34,220 nt of DNA from Hydrogenophaga sp. Its GTDB lineage: Bacteria > Pseudomonadota > Gammaproteobacteria > Burkholderiales > Burkholderiaceae_C. Made by a program: the position numbers and the translations under genes. Location: the NCBI RefSeq assembly GCF_030656115.1, contig NZ_JAUSOO010000071.1:1-34220 (forward strand), read 5' to 3'. Position 1 is the first letter of the stretch; each line of letters opens with the position of its first letter. Positions 9,509 to 16,860 of the stretch are shown here, in pieces. The notes beneath the pieces are model-generated. The model did no database searches, was not told the DNA's origin, and was given only the letters and a program-made list of their open reading frames with translations.

Positions 9509-9905
9509 CGCTTCGCCGCTGGGCGTGCAGCGCCTGCTGGCCGCCGCCGCACGCAACCTGGCCGACGCGCAGTTGCAGGCGCTCAGTGCCGAAAACCGTT
9601 TTGATGCTGCCTACAAGTGCATCCTGCAGTGCGCCATGCTGGGCCTTTGGGCCCAGGGCTACCGCACCCCCACCAGCCAGCCCGGCCACCACCAGACCAC
9701 GCTGCAGTGTCTCCCGCTCACCATGGGCCTACCGGGCGATGTGATCATCGTGCTCGATGCCCTGCGCAAGCAGCGCAACCAGAACGACTACGAAGGCGAT
9801 CCGGTGAGTGCCTCCGTCGTCACCGAGTGCATCACCCAGGCCACCGGCTTGCTGGCGCACACACGCCAGTTTTTGCAGGGTCAGTTTCCCGATTTGTTGA
9901 CATAG
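9462..9905 (+). CDS. HEPN-like helical protein, putative RNase toxin partner of MNT
   Basis: This 147-residue, all-helical protein overlaps the MNT gene by 47 bases in another frame, so the two are probably translationally coupled. The N-terminal helices (LLAAAARNLADAQLQAL, NRFDAAYKCILQCAMLGLWAQGYR) and the late motif R102-KQ-R105-N106-QND-Y110 match the layout of HEPN domains related to the MNT-HEPN/SAV_6107 kind. The usual catalytic R-x(4-6)-H of HEPN RNases is replaced here by R-x-x-R-N-x-x-x-Y, a known variant pattern. RNase activity is inferred from context. It lies 58 bases before liuE. Confidence 0.68.
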   Translation: MTLANLLAIQRLQAFNASPLGVQRLLAAAARNLADAQLQALSAENRFDAAYKCILQCAMLGLWAQGYRTPTSQPGHHQTTLQCLPLTMGLPGDVIIVLDALRKQRNQNDYEGDPVSASVVTECITQATGLLAHTRQFLQGQFPDLLT

Positions 9906-9963
9906 CGGGTCGCGCTTGTCGCCGCGCCCTGGTCGTCCCAACCCATTCCACCAAGTTGAAGCC

Positions 9964-10875
9964 ATGAACCACATTCCCCCCCAAGTCCGCCTCATCGACG
10001 TCGGCCCGCGCGATGGCCTGCAGAACGAAAAGCAGCCGGTGCCCGCCGCCGTCAAGATCGAGTTGGTCCACCGCCTGCAAGCCGCAGGCCTGAAAGAGAT
10101 CGAAGTCACCAGCTACGTCAGCCCCAAGTGGGTGCCGCAAATGGCCGACAACCACGCGGTGATGCAAGGCATCGCGCGCCAGGGTGGTGTGCGCTACAGC
10201 GTGCTCACGCCCAACCTCAAAGGCTTTGAGGCCGCGCTGGCCGACCGGCCCGACGAGATCGTGGTGTTTGGCGCGGCCAGCGAGGCCTTTAGCCAGAAAA
10301 ACATCAACTGCTCCATCGCCGAAAGCATCGAACGCTTTGCGCCGGTGGTGGCTGCGGCGCTGGCGGCGGGCATCGCCGTGCGCGGTGCCATGAGCTGCAC
10401 CGTGGGTTGCCCGTATGAGGGCGACATTGCGCCCGAGCGCGTGGCCTATCTGGCGGGGCTGATGCGCGGCATCGGCGTGCAGCGGGTGGACGTGGCCGAC
10501 ACCATTGGCGTGGGCACGCCGCGCAAGGTTCAGGCGGCCCTGGAGGCCACGCTGAAGCATTTCGACATCGACCACATCAGCGGCCATTTCCACGACACCT
10601 ACGGCCAGGCCTTGTCCAACACACTGGCGGCGCTGGAGCTGGGTGTGTGGAACTTCCAGTCGTCCGTGGCCGGGCTGGGTGGCTGCCCCTATGCCAAGGG
10701 CGCCACCGGCAACGTGGCCACCGAAGACGTGGTGTACCTGCTGCACGGCATGGGCATTGAAACCGGCATCGACCTGGATGCGCTGGTCGATGCGGGCCAG
10801 TTCATCAGCGACCACCTGGGCCGCCCCAGCGGTTCGCGGGTGGCGCGGGCGTTGCTGACCAAGCGCCAAGGCTGA
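9964..10875 (+). CDS. liuE: Hydroxymethylglutaryl-CoA lyase
   Basis: This enzyme cleaves HMG-CoA to acetyl-CoA and acetoacetate, the last step of leucine degradation. The 303-residue TIM-barrel protein has the DVGPRDGLQNE motif at residues 12-22 (DRE-TIM metal and substrate site), EVTSYVSPKWVPQMAD, the metal-binding HFHDTYGQALSN, and the lyase signature GLGGCPYAKGATGNVATE with catalytic C241. Start 9964 gives the canonical N-terminus, although the ribosome binding site is weak (AAGTTGAAGCC). It completes the liu pathway after the ghrA/MNT-HEPN interruption and is followed five bases later by the LysE-type gene. Confidence 0.95.
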   Translation: MNHIPPQVRLIDVGPRDGLQNEKQPVPAAVKIELVHRLQAAGLKEIEVTSYVSPKWVPQMADNHAVMQGIARQGGVRYSVLTPNLKGFEAALADRPDEIVVFGAASEAFSQKNINCSIAESIERFAPVVAAALAAGIAVRGAMSCTVGCPYEGDIAPERVAYLAGLMRGIGVQRVDVADTIGVGTPRKVQAALEATLKHFDIDHISGHFHDTYGQALSNTLAALELGVWNFQSSVAGLGGCPYAKGATGNVATEDVVYLLHGMGIETGIDLDALVDAGQFISDHLGRPSGSRVARALLTKRQG

Positions 10876-10880
10876 GCGCC

Positions 10881-11528
10881 ATGGACTTCAATGTCTGGCT
10901 GGCGTTTTTCGCCGCGTCCTGGGTCATCGCCATTTCGCCGGGTTCTGGCGCGGTGCTGTCCATGAGCCACGGCCTGGCCTACGGCATGCGCCGGAGCAGC
11001 GCCACCATTGCGGGGCTGCAACTGGGGTTGGCGGTCATTTTGCTGATTGCCGGGGTGGGTGTGGGGGCGCTTTTGCTGGCCTCGGCCACCGCGTTCACGG
11101 TGGTCAAGGTGCTGGGCGCGGCCTACCTCATCTGGCTCGGCCTGAAGCAGTGGCGCGCACCGGTGCACGCCCACGCGCCAGCGGCTGGCCAGGCGCTGGT
11201 GAACCACCTGGGCGTGCCTACGGTGCGCGAGCGGGTGCTGACCGGCTTCATGACCAACGTGACCAACCCCAAGGGCATTGTGTTCATGGTGGCGGTGCTG
11301 CCGCAGTTCATTGACCCCCACCGCCCGCTCTGGCTGCAACTGCTGATTTTGCTGGTGACTTCCATTGGGGTGGACCTGGTGGTGATGCACGGCTACGCAT
11401 TTCTGGCCTCGCGCGCCCAGCGCTGGCTGGCCACGGCCCGAGCCCGGCGCGCCCAAAACCGCGTGTTCGGCGGCGTGCTGATGGCGATGGGTGCGGGTTT
11501 GATGCTGGTCAAGCGTGGGGGCGCCTGA
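10881..11528 (+). CDS. LysE/RhtB family amino-acid exporter
   Basis: This inner-membrane exporter of amino acids or related compounds has 215 residues and about six hydrophobic spans. It shows the LysE-family N-terminal signature ISPGSGAVLSMSHGLAYGMR (about 18-37), the second span GLQLGLAVILLIAG, LGAAYLIWLGLKQW, and the conserved FMTNVTNPKGIVFMVAVLPQFID (about 126-148, read as contiguous motifs). It starts five bases after liuE and probably shares its transcript. Export of branched-chain amino acids would fit the neighbourhood, but the substrate cannot be deduced. Confidence 0.88.
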   Translation: MDFNVWLAFFAASWVIAISPGSGAVLSMSHGLAYGMRRSSATIAGLQLGLAVILLIAGVGVGALLLASATAFTVVKVLGAAYLIWLGLKQWRAPVHAHAPAAGQALVNHLGVPTVRERVLTGFMTNVTNPKGIVFMVAVLPQFIDPHRPLWLQLLILLVTSIGVDLVVMHGYAFLASRAQRWLATARARRAQNRVFGGVLMAMGAGLMLVKRGGA

Positions 11529-11573
11529 CCTCACGCCACCCGGGTTGGGCGCGTCCCGCTACCATTGCCGCCC

Positions 11574-12110
11574 ATGAGTGAAGCAAGTCTGAACACCCCC
11601 GAACTGCCCGCCGGCGTGCAGCGCGTCACCGCCGCGCTGGCCGCGCTGGGCCATCCCCATCCTCCCGTGTTGCTCAGCGACGCTGCCCGCACCGCGCAGC
11701 AAGCGGCCGACGCGCTCGGCGTGTCGTTGGGACAGATCGCCAAAAGCATCATCTTTCGCCGCAAGTCGGACGACGCGGCGGTGCTCGTCATCACCTCGGG
11801 CGACCTGCGGGTGGACGAGAAAAAGGTGCAGGCCATCGTCTGCGCCGAAGGCGGCAAGCTGGGCCGGGCCGACGCCGAATTTGTGAAAGCCAAGACCGGC
11901 TTTTCCATTGGCGGCGTGTCGCCACTGGCGCATGCCACGCCACCGGTGACGCTGATCGACGCGCAGCTGTTTCGCTTTGGCGACATCTGGGCCGCCGCTG
12001 GCCACCCGCACGGCGTGTTTCGCCTCAGCCCGACCGATCTGCAAACCCTGACCGGCGCGCCCGTGCACGACGTGACCGCGCCACCAACCGCCGAGCCCAC
12101 GCAACCATGA
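11574..12110 (+). CDS. YbaK/EbsC (ProX-like) aminoacyl-tRNA deacylase-type protein
   Basis: The 178 residues carry the YbaK/aminoacyl-tRNA-synthetase-associated domain, which in characterised members hydrolyses mischarged aminoacyl-tRNAs. Visible family marks are ARTAQQAADALGVSLGQIAKSIIFR (about 41-65), VLVITSGDLRVDEKKV with the conserved lysine region, and TGFSIGGVSPLAH near the active-site loop. ATG 11574 is preferred to a TTG nine bases upstream. Its end overlaps the DUF1289 gene (ATGA, 12107-12110). Amino-acid specificity is not readable. Confidence 0.88.
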   Translation: MSEASLNTPELPAGVQRVTAALAALGHPHPPVLLSDAARTAQQAADALGVSLGQIAKSIIFRRKSDDAAVLVITSGDLRVDEKKVQAIVCAEGGKLGRADAEFVKAKTGFSIGGVSPLAHATPPVTLIDAQLFRFGDIWAAAGHPHGVFRLSPTDLQTLTGAPVHDVTAPPTAEPTQP

Positions 12111-12346
12111 ACACCCAGCTGATCAACCTGCGCGATGCGCGCGAACACCACCCCGGCCCCGGCGTGCCTTCGCCTTGTGTGTCCATTTGCGAACTGAACG
12201 AGCGCGACAGCAGCTGCAAAGGCTGCTACCGCACGCTGCAGGAAATTGCCGCCTGGGGCCAGCTGAGCGACGCCGACAAGCTGGTGGTTTGGGGGCGCAT
12301 TGAAGTGCGTCAAGCCGCTGGATCGCTTGCCGGGAATCACCCATGA
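12107..12346 (+). CDS. DUF1289 small cysteine-motif protein
   Basis: This 79-residue protein matches the DUF1289 pattern: PSPCVSICELNE, then SSCKGCYRTLQEIAAW, a four-cysteine set (C-x3-C-x9-C-x2-C) that suggests metal or Fe-S binding. Function is unknown. It overlaps both neighbours by ATGA, so the YbaK-like, DUF1289 and isomerase genes form one translationally coupled run. Confidence 0.85.
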   Translation: MNTQLINLRDAREHHPGPGVPSPCVSICELNERDSSCKGCYRTLQEIAAWGQLSDADKLVVWGRIEVRQAAGSLAGNHP

Positions 12347-13035
12347 CCCCCACCCTGCACGACATCACCTTCTATTACGATCCGATTTCCCCCTACGCCT
12401 ACCTGGCGTTTGAGCGCCTGCCCGAAGCGCTCATGGGCCACAGCGTGCAGCTGCGCTACAAGCCGGTGCTGTTTGCGGCGCTGCTCAAAGCCAACGGCCA
12501 GCTGGGCCCGGCTGAAATAGCGGGCAAGCGCGACTGGACCTACCGCCAGGTGAGCTGGCTCGCGCACCACCACGGCGTGCCGCTGGACTTGCCCGCCACC
12601 CACCCGTTCAACCCGCTGGCGCTGCTGCGCCTGGGGCTGGCTGCGGCGACCGACGATGCACCCGGCGAGACCAACCGCTACGTCACCGGCCAGCTGTTTC
12701 ACCACGTGTGGCGCGGCGGCCAGAGCGCCACCGACGCCACCCGGTTGGGCGCTTTGCAAGCGCTGCTGCAAGACCACATGGCCCAGCGCCACAAGCCCTG
12801 GCCCGATGCGCAGTGGCCCGACAGCGAGACGGTCAAGCAGCGCCTGCGCGCCAACACCGACGAGGCGCTGGCGCTGGGCCTGTTTGGTGTGCCCGCGCTG
12901 GTGGTCAACGGCCATGTGTTCTGGGGCTTTGACGCCTTGCCCATGCTGCGGGCGTACCTCGACGGCGATGCGTGGTTTGCGTCCGGCGCGTGGGATGTGG
13001 CGGCGCGCTTGCCGGCGGGTGTGGCGCGCCGGTGA
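12343..13035 (+). CDS. 2-hydroxychromene-2-carboxylate isomerase / DsbA-fold family protein
   Basis: This 230-residue thioredoxin-fold protein is of the kappa-GST/HCCA isomerase type, a glutathione-dependent group that in naphthalene-degrading bacteria isomerises 2-hydroxychromene-2-carboxylate. Visible marks are FYYDPISPYAYLAFERL at the N-terminus, where SPYAY replaces a DsbA CxxC, and the cis-proline region FGVPALVVNGHVFWGFDAL near the C-terminus. No aromatic-degradation genes are nearby, so the real substrate is open. The start overlaps DUF1289 (ATGA). The gene converges with ectD; the 50-base gap holds a small CCGCC/GGCGG stem without a T-run. Confidence 0.85.
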   Translation: MTPTLHDITFYYDPISPYAYLAFERLPEALMGHSVQLRYKPVLFAALLKANGQLGPAEIAGKRDWTYRQVSWLAHHHGVPLDLPATHPFNPLALLRLGLAAATDDAPGETNRYVTGQLFHHVWRGGQSATDATRLGALQALLQDHMAQRHKPWPDAQWPDSETVKQRLRANTDEALALGLFGVPALVVNGHVFWGFDALPMLRAYLDGDAWFASGAWDVAARLPAGVARR

Positions 13036-13085
13036 CGCAATTTCCGCCACCTTCGGCGGCACGTTGGTCCGTCAGACTGCGTTGA

Positions 13086-14030
13086 TCAGAGCGCACCCAC
13101 CGGCGTGAAGTCCCGCCGCTCGGCGATGAAGTTGGGCCGGGGTGGCAGTCCGCAGAAGGGGGGCACCAAGGTGTTGTGCACGCTGTTGAACACCAGGAAG
13201 ACGTTGCTGCGCGGCAGCGGCGTGATGTTCGAACTGGAGCCGTGCATCACGTTGCACTCGAAGAAGGTGACGGCGCCAGCCAGGCCTGTGGGCGCGGTGA
13301 TGCCGAAGTCCTGCACCAGGCGGGTGAGGCTGTCGTCATCGGGAACGCCCACGTCCTGCTGCCTCAGCGACTGTTTGTAGTGGTCTTCGGGCGTTGCGCC
13401 CACGCATGAGACATGGCGCTGGTGGGAGCCGGGCATCAGCATCAGCGGCCCGTTGTAAGGCGTGTTGGCCGTCAGGGCGATCGAGCAACTCACCGCGCGC
13501 ATGGCGGGCATGCCGTCTTCCACGTGCCAGGTCTCGAAGTCGGAGTGCCAGTAAAACTCTTTGCCCCTGAACCCGCCTTTGTAGTTCACGCGCGACTGGT
13601 GGATGTAGACCTCGCTGCCGAGCAACTGCCGCGCGATGCCGACCAGCTTGGGGTGGTTGGCCAAGCGGTGCAGCACAGCGCTGCTGCGGTGCACCTCAAA
13701 CAGCGAGCGAAGCTCGCCGCTGCCCGGTTCGATCACCGCCCGATCGGAGGCCTTGACCGCGTCGTCGCTGTGCAGCTTTTGCACCTCGTCCAGGCACGCC
13801 TGGATCTCGGCGGCACTCAGCAGCTCGTCAAAATTCAGGTAACCGTTGTCGAGGTAAAAGTGCAACTGGCTCGCGCTCAGCGGCCCTTCGTCGGGCGATC
13901 CATAGAGCACCGGATCCAGGCGGTCCGTGATGTGGACCTGCGCATCGAAACGTGAGGGATAGCGGTCGTCGCCACGGGGTTGGGCGTGGATGGGTGTGGC
14001 GGCCACACCCATGCCTGTCATGCTGGTCAT
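13086..14030 (-). CDS. ectD: Ectoine 5-hydroxylase
   Basis: This Fe(II)/2-oxoglutarate dioxygenase hydroxylates ectoine to 5-hydroxyectoine. The 314 residues include the EctD signature FYWHSDFETWHVEDG (about 159-173), supplying iron ligands H162 and D164, with the third ligand H263 in NVMHGSSSN. Substrate-side RVNYKGGF and MPGSHQRHVSCVG are also present. The start at 14030 has an AGGAGG ribosome binding site six bases upstream; longer in-frame starts lie within ectC. It is the last gene of ectABCD, 13 bases after ectC, and meets the isomerase gene tail to tail. Confidence 0.96.
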   Translation of the reverse strand: MTSMTGMGVAATPIHAQPRGDDRYPSRFDAQVHITDRLDPVLYGSPDEGPLSASQLHFYLDNGYLNFDELLSAAEIQACLDEVQKLHSDDAVKASDRAVIEPGSGELRSLFEVHRSSAVLHRLANHPKLVGIARQLLGSEVYIHQSRVNYKGGFRGKEFYWHSDFETWHVEDGMPAMRAVSCSIALTANTPYNGPLMLMPGSHQRHVSCVGATPEDHYKQSLRQQDVGVPDDDSLTRLVQDFGITAPTGLAGAVTFFECNVMHGSSSNITPLPRSNVFLVFNSVHNTLVPPFCGLPPRPNFIAERRDFTPVGAL

Positions 14031-14043
14031 GGATGTCCTCCTG

Positions 14044-14433
14044 TCAGTCGGCCAGCGCGTAGGCGCCGGTGGCATCGTGCACTTCGCGTCCTGTCAGCGG
14101 TGGGTTGAACACGCAGACCATGCGCATGTGGGTGCCCTTGTTGGCCCGCAGGATGTGGCGGTCGTGGTTGTTCAGGGCGTACAGCGTACCGACGCGGATG
14201 TCGTGCGTCTGGCCCGTGGCCAGGTCGGTGATCTCGCCGGCACCTTCAATGCAGTACACGGTTTCGAAATGGTTTTTGTATTCCATTTCCAGTACGGCGC
14301 CGGGCTTGATGATGGTGTCATTGACCGAGTAGCCCATGCCCGCGTCTTTGTAAATCAGACGGCGGCTGGTCCAGCCTTCGGCGTCCACGTCGGCGCTGGT
14401 GTTCAGAATGTCTTCGAGGTGTTTGACGATCAT
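14044..14433 (-). CDS. ectC: L-ectoine synthase
   Basis: This cupin-fold enzyme cyclises N-gamma-acetyl-2,4-diaminobutyrate to ectoine by water elimination. The 129-residue length is normal. The protein starts MIVKHLEDI and contains the conserved LIYKDAGMGYSVNDTII, the cupin motif MEYKNHFETVYCIEGAGE with metal-ligand residues of the family (Glu and Tyr), and ALNNHDRHILRA with the third ligand His, then MVCVFNPPLTGREVHD. It sits 66 bases after ectB and 13 before ectD. Confidence 0.97.
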   Translation of the reverse strand: MIVKHLEDILNTSADVDAEGWTSRRLIYKDAGMGYSVNDTIIKPGAVLEMEYKNHFETVYCIEGAGEITDLATGQTHDIRVGTLYALNNHDRHILRANKGTHMRMVCVFNPPLTGREVHDATGAYALAD

Positions 14434-14499
14434 GTGCTTGTGTCCTGGGTGTGGTTGGTGTGGGTGGTGTGGGTAGGTAAGGCGTGCGCGCTCAGACGA

Positions 14500-15765
14500 T
14501 CAGGCGGCTTTGCGCATGTCCTGGTGCAGAACGGCCTGCAGGCTGGTTTCGATGGTGTCGAGCCCATGCTGCAAATCTTTTTCCGTGATGGTCAGACTGG
14601 GCAGCAGCTTGAGCACCTGGTCGTCGATCCCGGCGGTTTCAATGATCAGACCGCGTTCGAAGCAGGCTTGCGAAATACGTGTGGCCAAGCCCGGCTCAGC
14701 GAACTCGACACCCTGAATCAGGCCACGGCCACGCACCGGCGCCTCCACGCCCTGGCGTTTCAGCATCTGGTGCAGGCGCTCAAACGCCAGGGCGCTTTTC
14801 TGGCCCACGGTGTCCTGCAACACGGTGTTGGTCCAAAAACTCAGGGCAGCGGTCCCGGTGACAAACGCCGGGCAGTGGCCTCGGAACGTGCCGTTGTGCT
14901 CGCCCGGAGCCCATTGGTCCAGCTCGGGTTTGATCAGCACCAGTGCCAAAGGCAGGCCATAGCCCGAGAGCGACTTCGACAGCGTCACCATGTCGGGCAC
15001 GATGCCGGCCTCTTCAAAGCTGAAGAAGTGGCCGGTGCGTCCGCAGCCCACCTGAATGTCGTCCACGATCAGCACAATGCCGTGGCGCGCCGTGATCTCG
15101 CGCAGACGCCGAATCCATTCGACACTGGCCACGTTCACGCCACCCTCTGCCTGCACCGTCTCCAGAATCACGGCGGCGGGCAATTCCATGCCGCTGCCAC
15201 CGTCAATGATCATGGACTCGAAGAAATTCAGGGTGTCGGTGTCGGCGCCCATGTAGCCATCAAATGGCATCGACGTGGCGTGGTTCAGGCTCACCCCTGC
15301 GCCGGCGCGCTTGAAGCCGTTGCCGGTCACGGCCAGGGCACCCAGGGTCATGCCATGAAAGGCGTTGGTGAAGCCCACCACCTGCTCGCGCCCGGTCACT
15401 TTGCGCGCCAGTTTGAGTGCCGCTTCCACCGCGTTGGTGCCCGTCGGGCCAGGGAACTGAAATTTGTAGGACAGGCCACGCGGCTGCAGGATCACGTCGT
15501 GAAAGCGCTGGATGAACGCCTCCTTGGCTTCGCTGTACATGTCCAGCGTGTGGGTGATGCCGTCTCGCACCAGGTAGGCGAGCAAGGCTTGCTTGATCTT
15601 GTCGGGGTTGTGGCCGTAGTTCAGCACGCCGGCGCCACTGAAAAAGTCCAGGTAGCGGCGGCCTTTGTTGTCGGTCATCCACGCGCCCTTGGCTGATGCG
15701 AACACGGCGGGAAAGCTGCGGCAATAGCCACGCACCTCGGACTCGTGCTGTTCAAAAATATTCAT
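14500..15765 (-). CDS. ectB: Diaminobutyrate-2-oxoglutarate aminotransferase
   Basis: This PLP enzyme converts aspartate-4-semialdehyde and glutamate to L-2,4-diaminobutyrate, the first ectoine step. It is 421 residues long, class III aminotransferase, starting MNIFEQHESEVRGYCR as EctB proteins do. Features are FPGPTGTNAVEAALKLAR (phosphate-binding segment), VLIVDDIQVGCGRTG with the PLP-contacting Asp, and Schiff-base K264 in TLSKSLSGYGLP. An AAAGGATC ribosome binding site precedes the ATG. No aspartokinase (ask_ect) gene accompanies the operon, so precursor supply must come from elsewhere. Confidence 0.97.
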   Translation of the reverse strand: MNIFEQHESEVRGYCRSFPAVFASAKGAWMTDNKGRRYLDFFSGAGVLNYGHNPDKIKQALLAYLVRDGITHTLDMYSEAKEAFIQRFHDVILQPRGLSYKFQFPGPTGTNAVEAALKLARKVTGREQVVGFTNAFHGMTLGALAVTGNGFKRAGAGVSLNHATSMPFDGYMGADTDTLNFFESMIIDGGSGMELPAAVILETVQAEGGVNVASVEWIRRLREITARHGIVLIVDDIQVGCGRTGHFFSFEEAGIVPDMVTLSKSLSGYGLPLALVLIKPELDQWAPGEHNGTFRGHCPAFVTGTAALSFWTNTVLQDTVGQKSALAFERLHQMLKRQGVEAPVRGRGLIQGVEFAEPGLATRISQACFERGLIIETAGIDDQVLKLLPSLTITEKDLQHGLDTIETSLQAVLHQDMRKAA

Positions 15766-15859
15766 GGCGGGATCCTTTCAAAAAATGCCAAATGCACTGC
15801 GTCCCAGGATGGGGGTGTGTGCAACACCGGCCCGTCGCGGGCCGTCGCAGTGCGCGGGG

Positions 15860-16396
15860 TCAGACGTGCGTGGGCACGCCACGCGCAAGCGGGCCGATTC
15901 GGTACAGCGGTTCGGCGGGGTGCTCGTGCGGAAACTGGTGGGCGTGAAAGTGCGGCAACACTTCGCACCGGGTCTGGTGTGTGGCGGCCAGCCGGCCAAA
16001 CAAGGCCTGAGAGGCCGGGTTGTCTTCGGCCACCGTGGCGGTGACCCATGCGCAATGGGCGTTGGCTGGCAACGCCATCCAGGCCTGCAACATGCGCAGG
16101 CCCAGGCCGCGTCCGCGCAGGACCGGCATCACGCCGATCTGCCAGACAAAAGCCGTCTCGGGCTCGCGCGGCGGGTGGTAGCCGAGCACCACGCCCACCA
16201 CCTCACCGGCTTGTTCGGCGATCAGACAGGTATCACCGAAGTCTGTGACCAGCAGCAGGTAGCAATACGGAGAGTTGGGTTCGAGCGCGCCGGTTGCTTG
16301 CACCAAGCGCCACACGGCGGCGCCGTCGCTGGGGCCTGCAGCACGAAAAACAAAAGGGGATGGGGCGGTGTGGGTGGTCCTGTCGGTATGGGTCAT
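15860..16396 (-). CDS. ectA: L-2,4-diaminobutyrate N-gamma-acetyltransferase
   Basis: This GNAT-fold enzyme acetylates 2,4-diaminobutyrate with acetyl-CoA. The 178 residues (from ATG 16396) include FRAAGPSDGAAVWRLVQATGALEPNS, typical of EctA, CYLLLVTDFGDTCLIAE, and the acetyl-CoA loop IGVMPVLRGRGLGLRML. I chose the ATG rather than a TTG 42 bases upstream because it puts the family N-terminus about 15 residues in; neither has a strong ribosome binding site. It is the first gene of ectABCD, 94 bases before ectB. No ectR (MarR-type) regulator is adjacent. Confidence 0.95.
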   Translation of the reverse strand: MTHTDRTTHTAPSPFVFRAAGPSDGAAVWRLVQATGALEPNSPYCYLLLVTDFGDTCLIAEQAGEVVGVVLGYHPPREPETAFVWQIGVMPVLRGRGLGLRMLQAWMALPANAHCAWVTATVAEDNPASQALFGRLAATHQTRCEVLPHFHAHQFPHEHPAEPLYRIGPLARGVPTHV

Positions 16397-16860
16397 GCCG
16401 TGGGTTGTTTGTGGTGAAGCCCCGTTGCGAGAACGCAAGCAAGACTTCTGGCGAACCGGTTCGAGCCACCGCTGCGAGGCGGTGTTTCTGGCCGGTCGGC
16501 CCCTGTGAGGGGACCTACAAAAAAACTCAAGCGACCCAATGGCCGTTGAACGAGATCAGGGGATGCCGGGGCTGCCTGAAAGGCAAAGCAAACACACTGT
16601 TGGCATGGGAGGAGGGTGTCCCGTTGCTTTTTTTAGTCTAACGCCCTGAGTCGGTCAGCGCAACCCTTTGCGTTTTTGCGGTCGGCGTGTTGCCGCCATG
16701 TGCAGCGTTGTGGCGTTGACTTTTGGCCATGGAATGCGTGAAGACAGGGGGCGCTCTGAAATCGATTTTCCGGGTCGAAAATGTGAAAATTCAGGCGCAT
16801 GGCGAGGCGTATCTTGGCTCACATTCGCCGCACGTTGACGGCCGTCAATGGCCGTCTGTT
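16397..16860. other. Intergenic region upstream of ectA (464 bases)
   Basis: No gene is supported here. It should hold the ectABCD promoter (minus strand) and the 3' end of the regulator transcript. One sigma70-like candidate is listed separately. A T7 run at 16628-16634 lies next to it. Near 16834-16853 a GACGGCCGTC palindrome and a nearby GGCCGTC repeat adjoin the regulator stop, but no U-tract follows on the minus strand. Several A/T-rich patches (about 16760-16790) could be upstream activating sequence. Confidence 0.5.
16635..16663 (-). promoter_or_regulatory. Candidate ectA promoter
   Basis: On the minus strand TTGCGC (16663-16658), 17 bases, TAGACT (16640-16635) gives ideal spacing and a 4/6 -10 match. 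The -35 matches only TTG. It would leave a 5' leader of about 230 bases before ectA. Poor -35 elements with good spacing are common in osmotically induced promoters, but this is a weak call. Confidence 0.25.

Noticed and set aside
12343..13035. Naphthalene/aromatic degradation gene
   Set aside because: The isomerase family name suggests this, but no dioxygenase or aldolase genes are near and many members act on other glutathione-linked substrates.
13990..15696. 568-codon forward open frame across ectC and ectB
   Set aside because: It is antisense to two complete ectoine genes with all active-site motifs; no domain is visible in the forward product.
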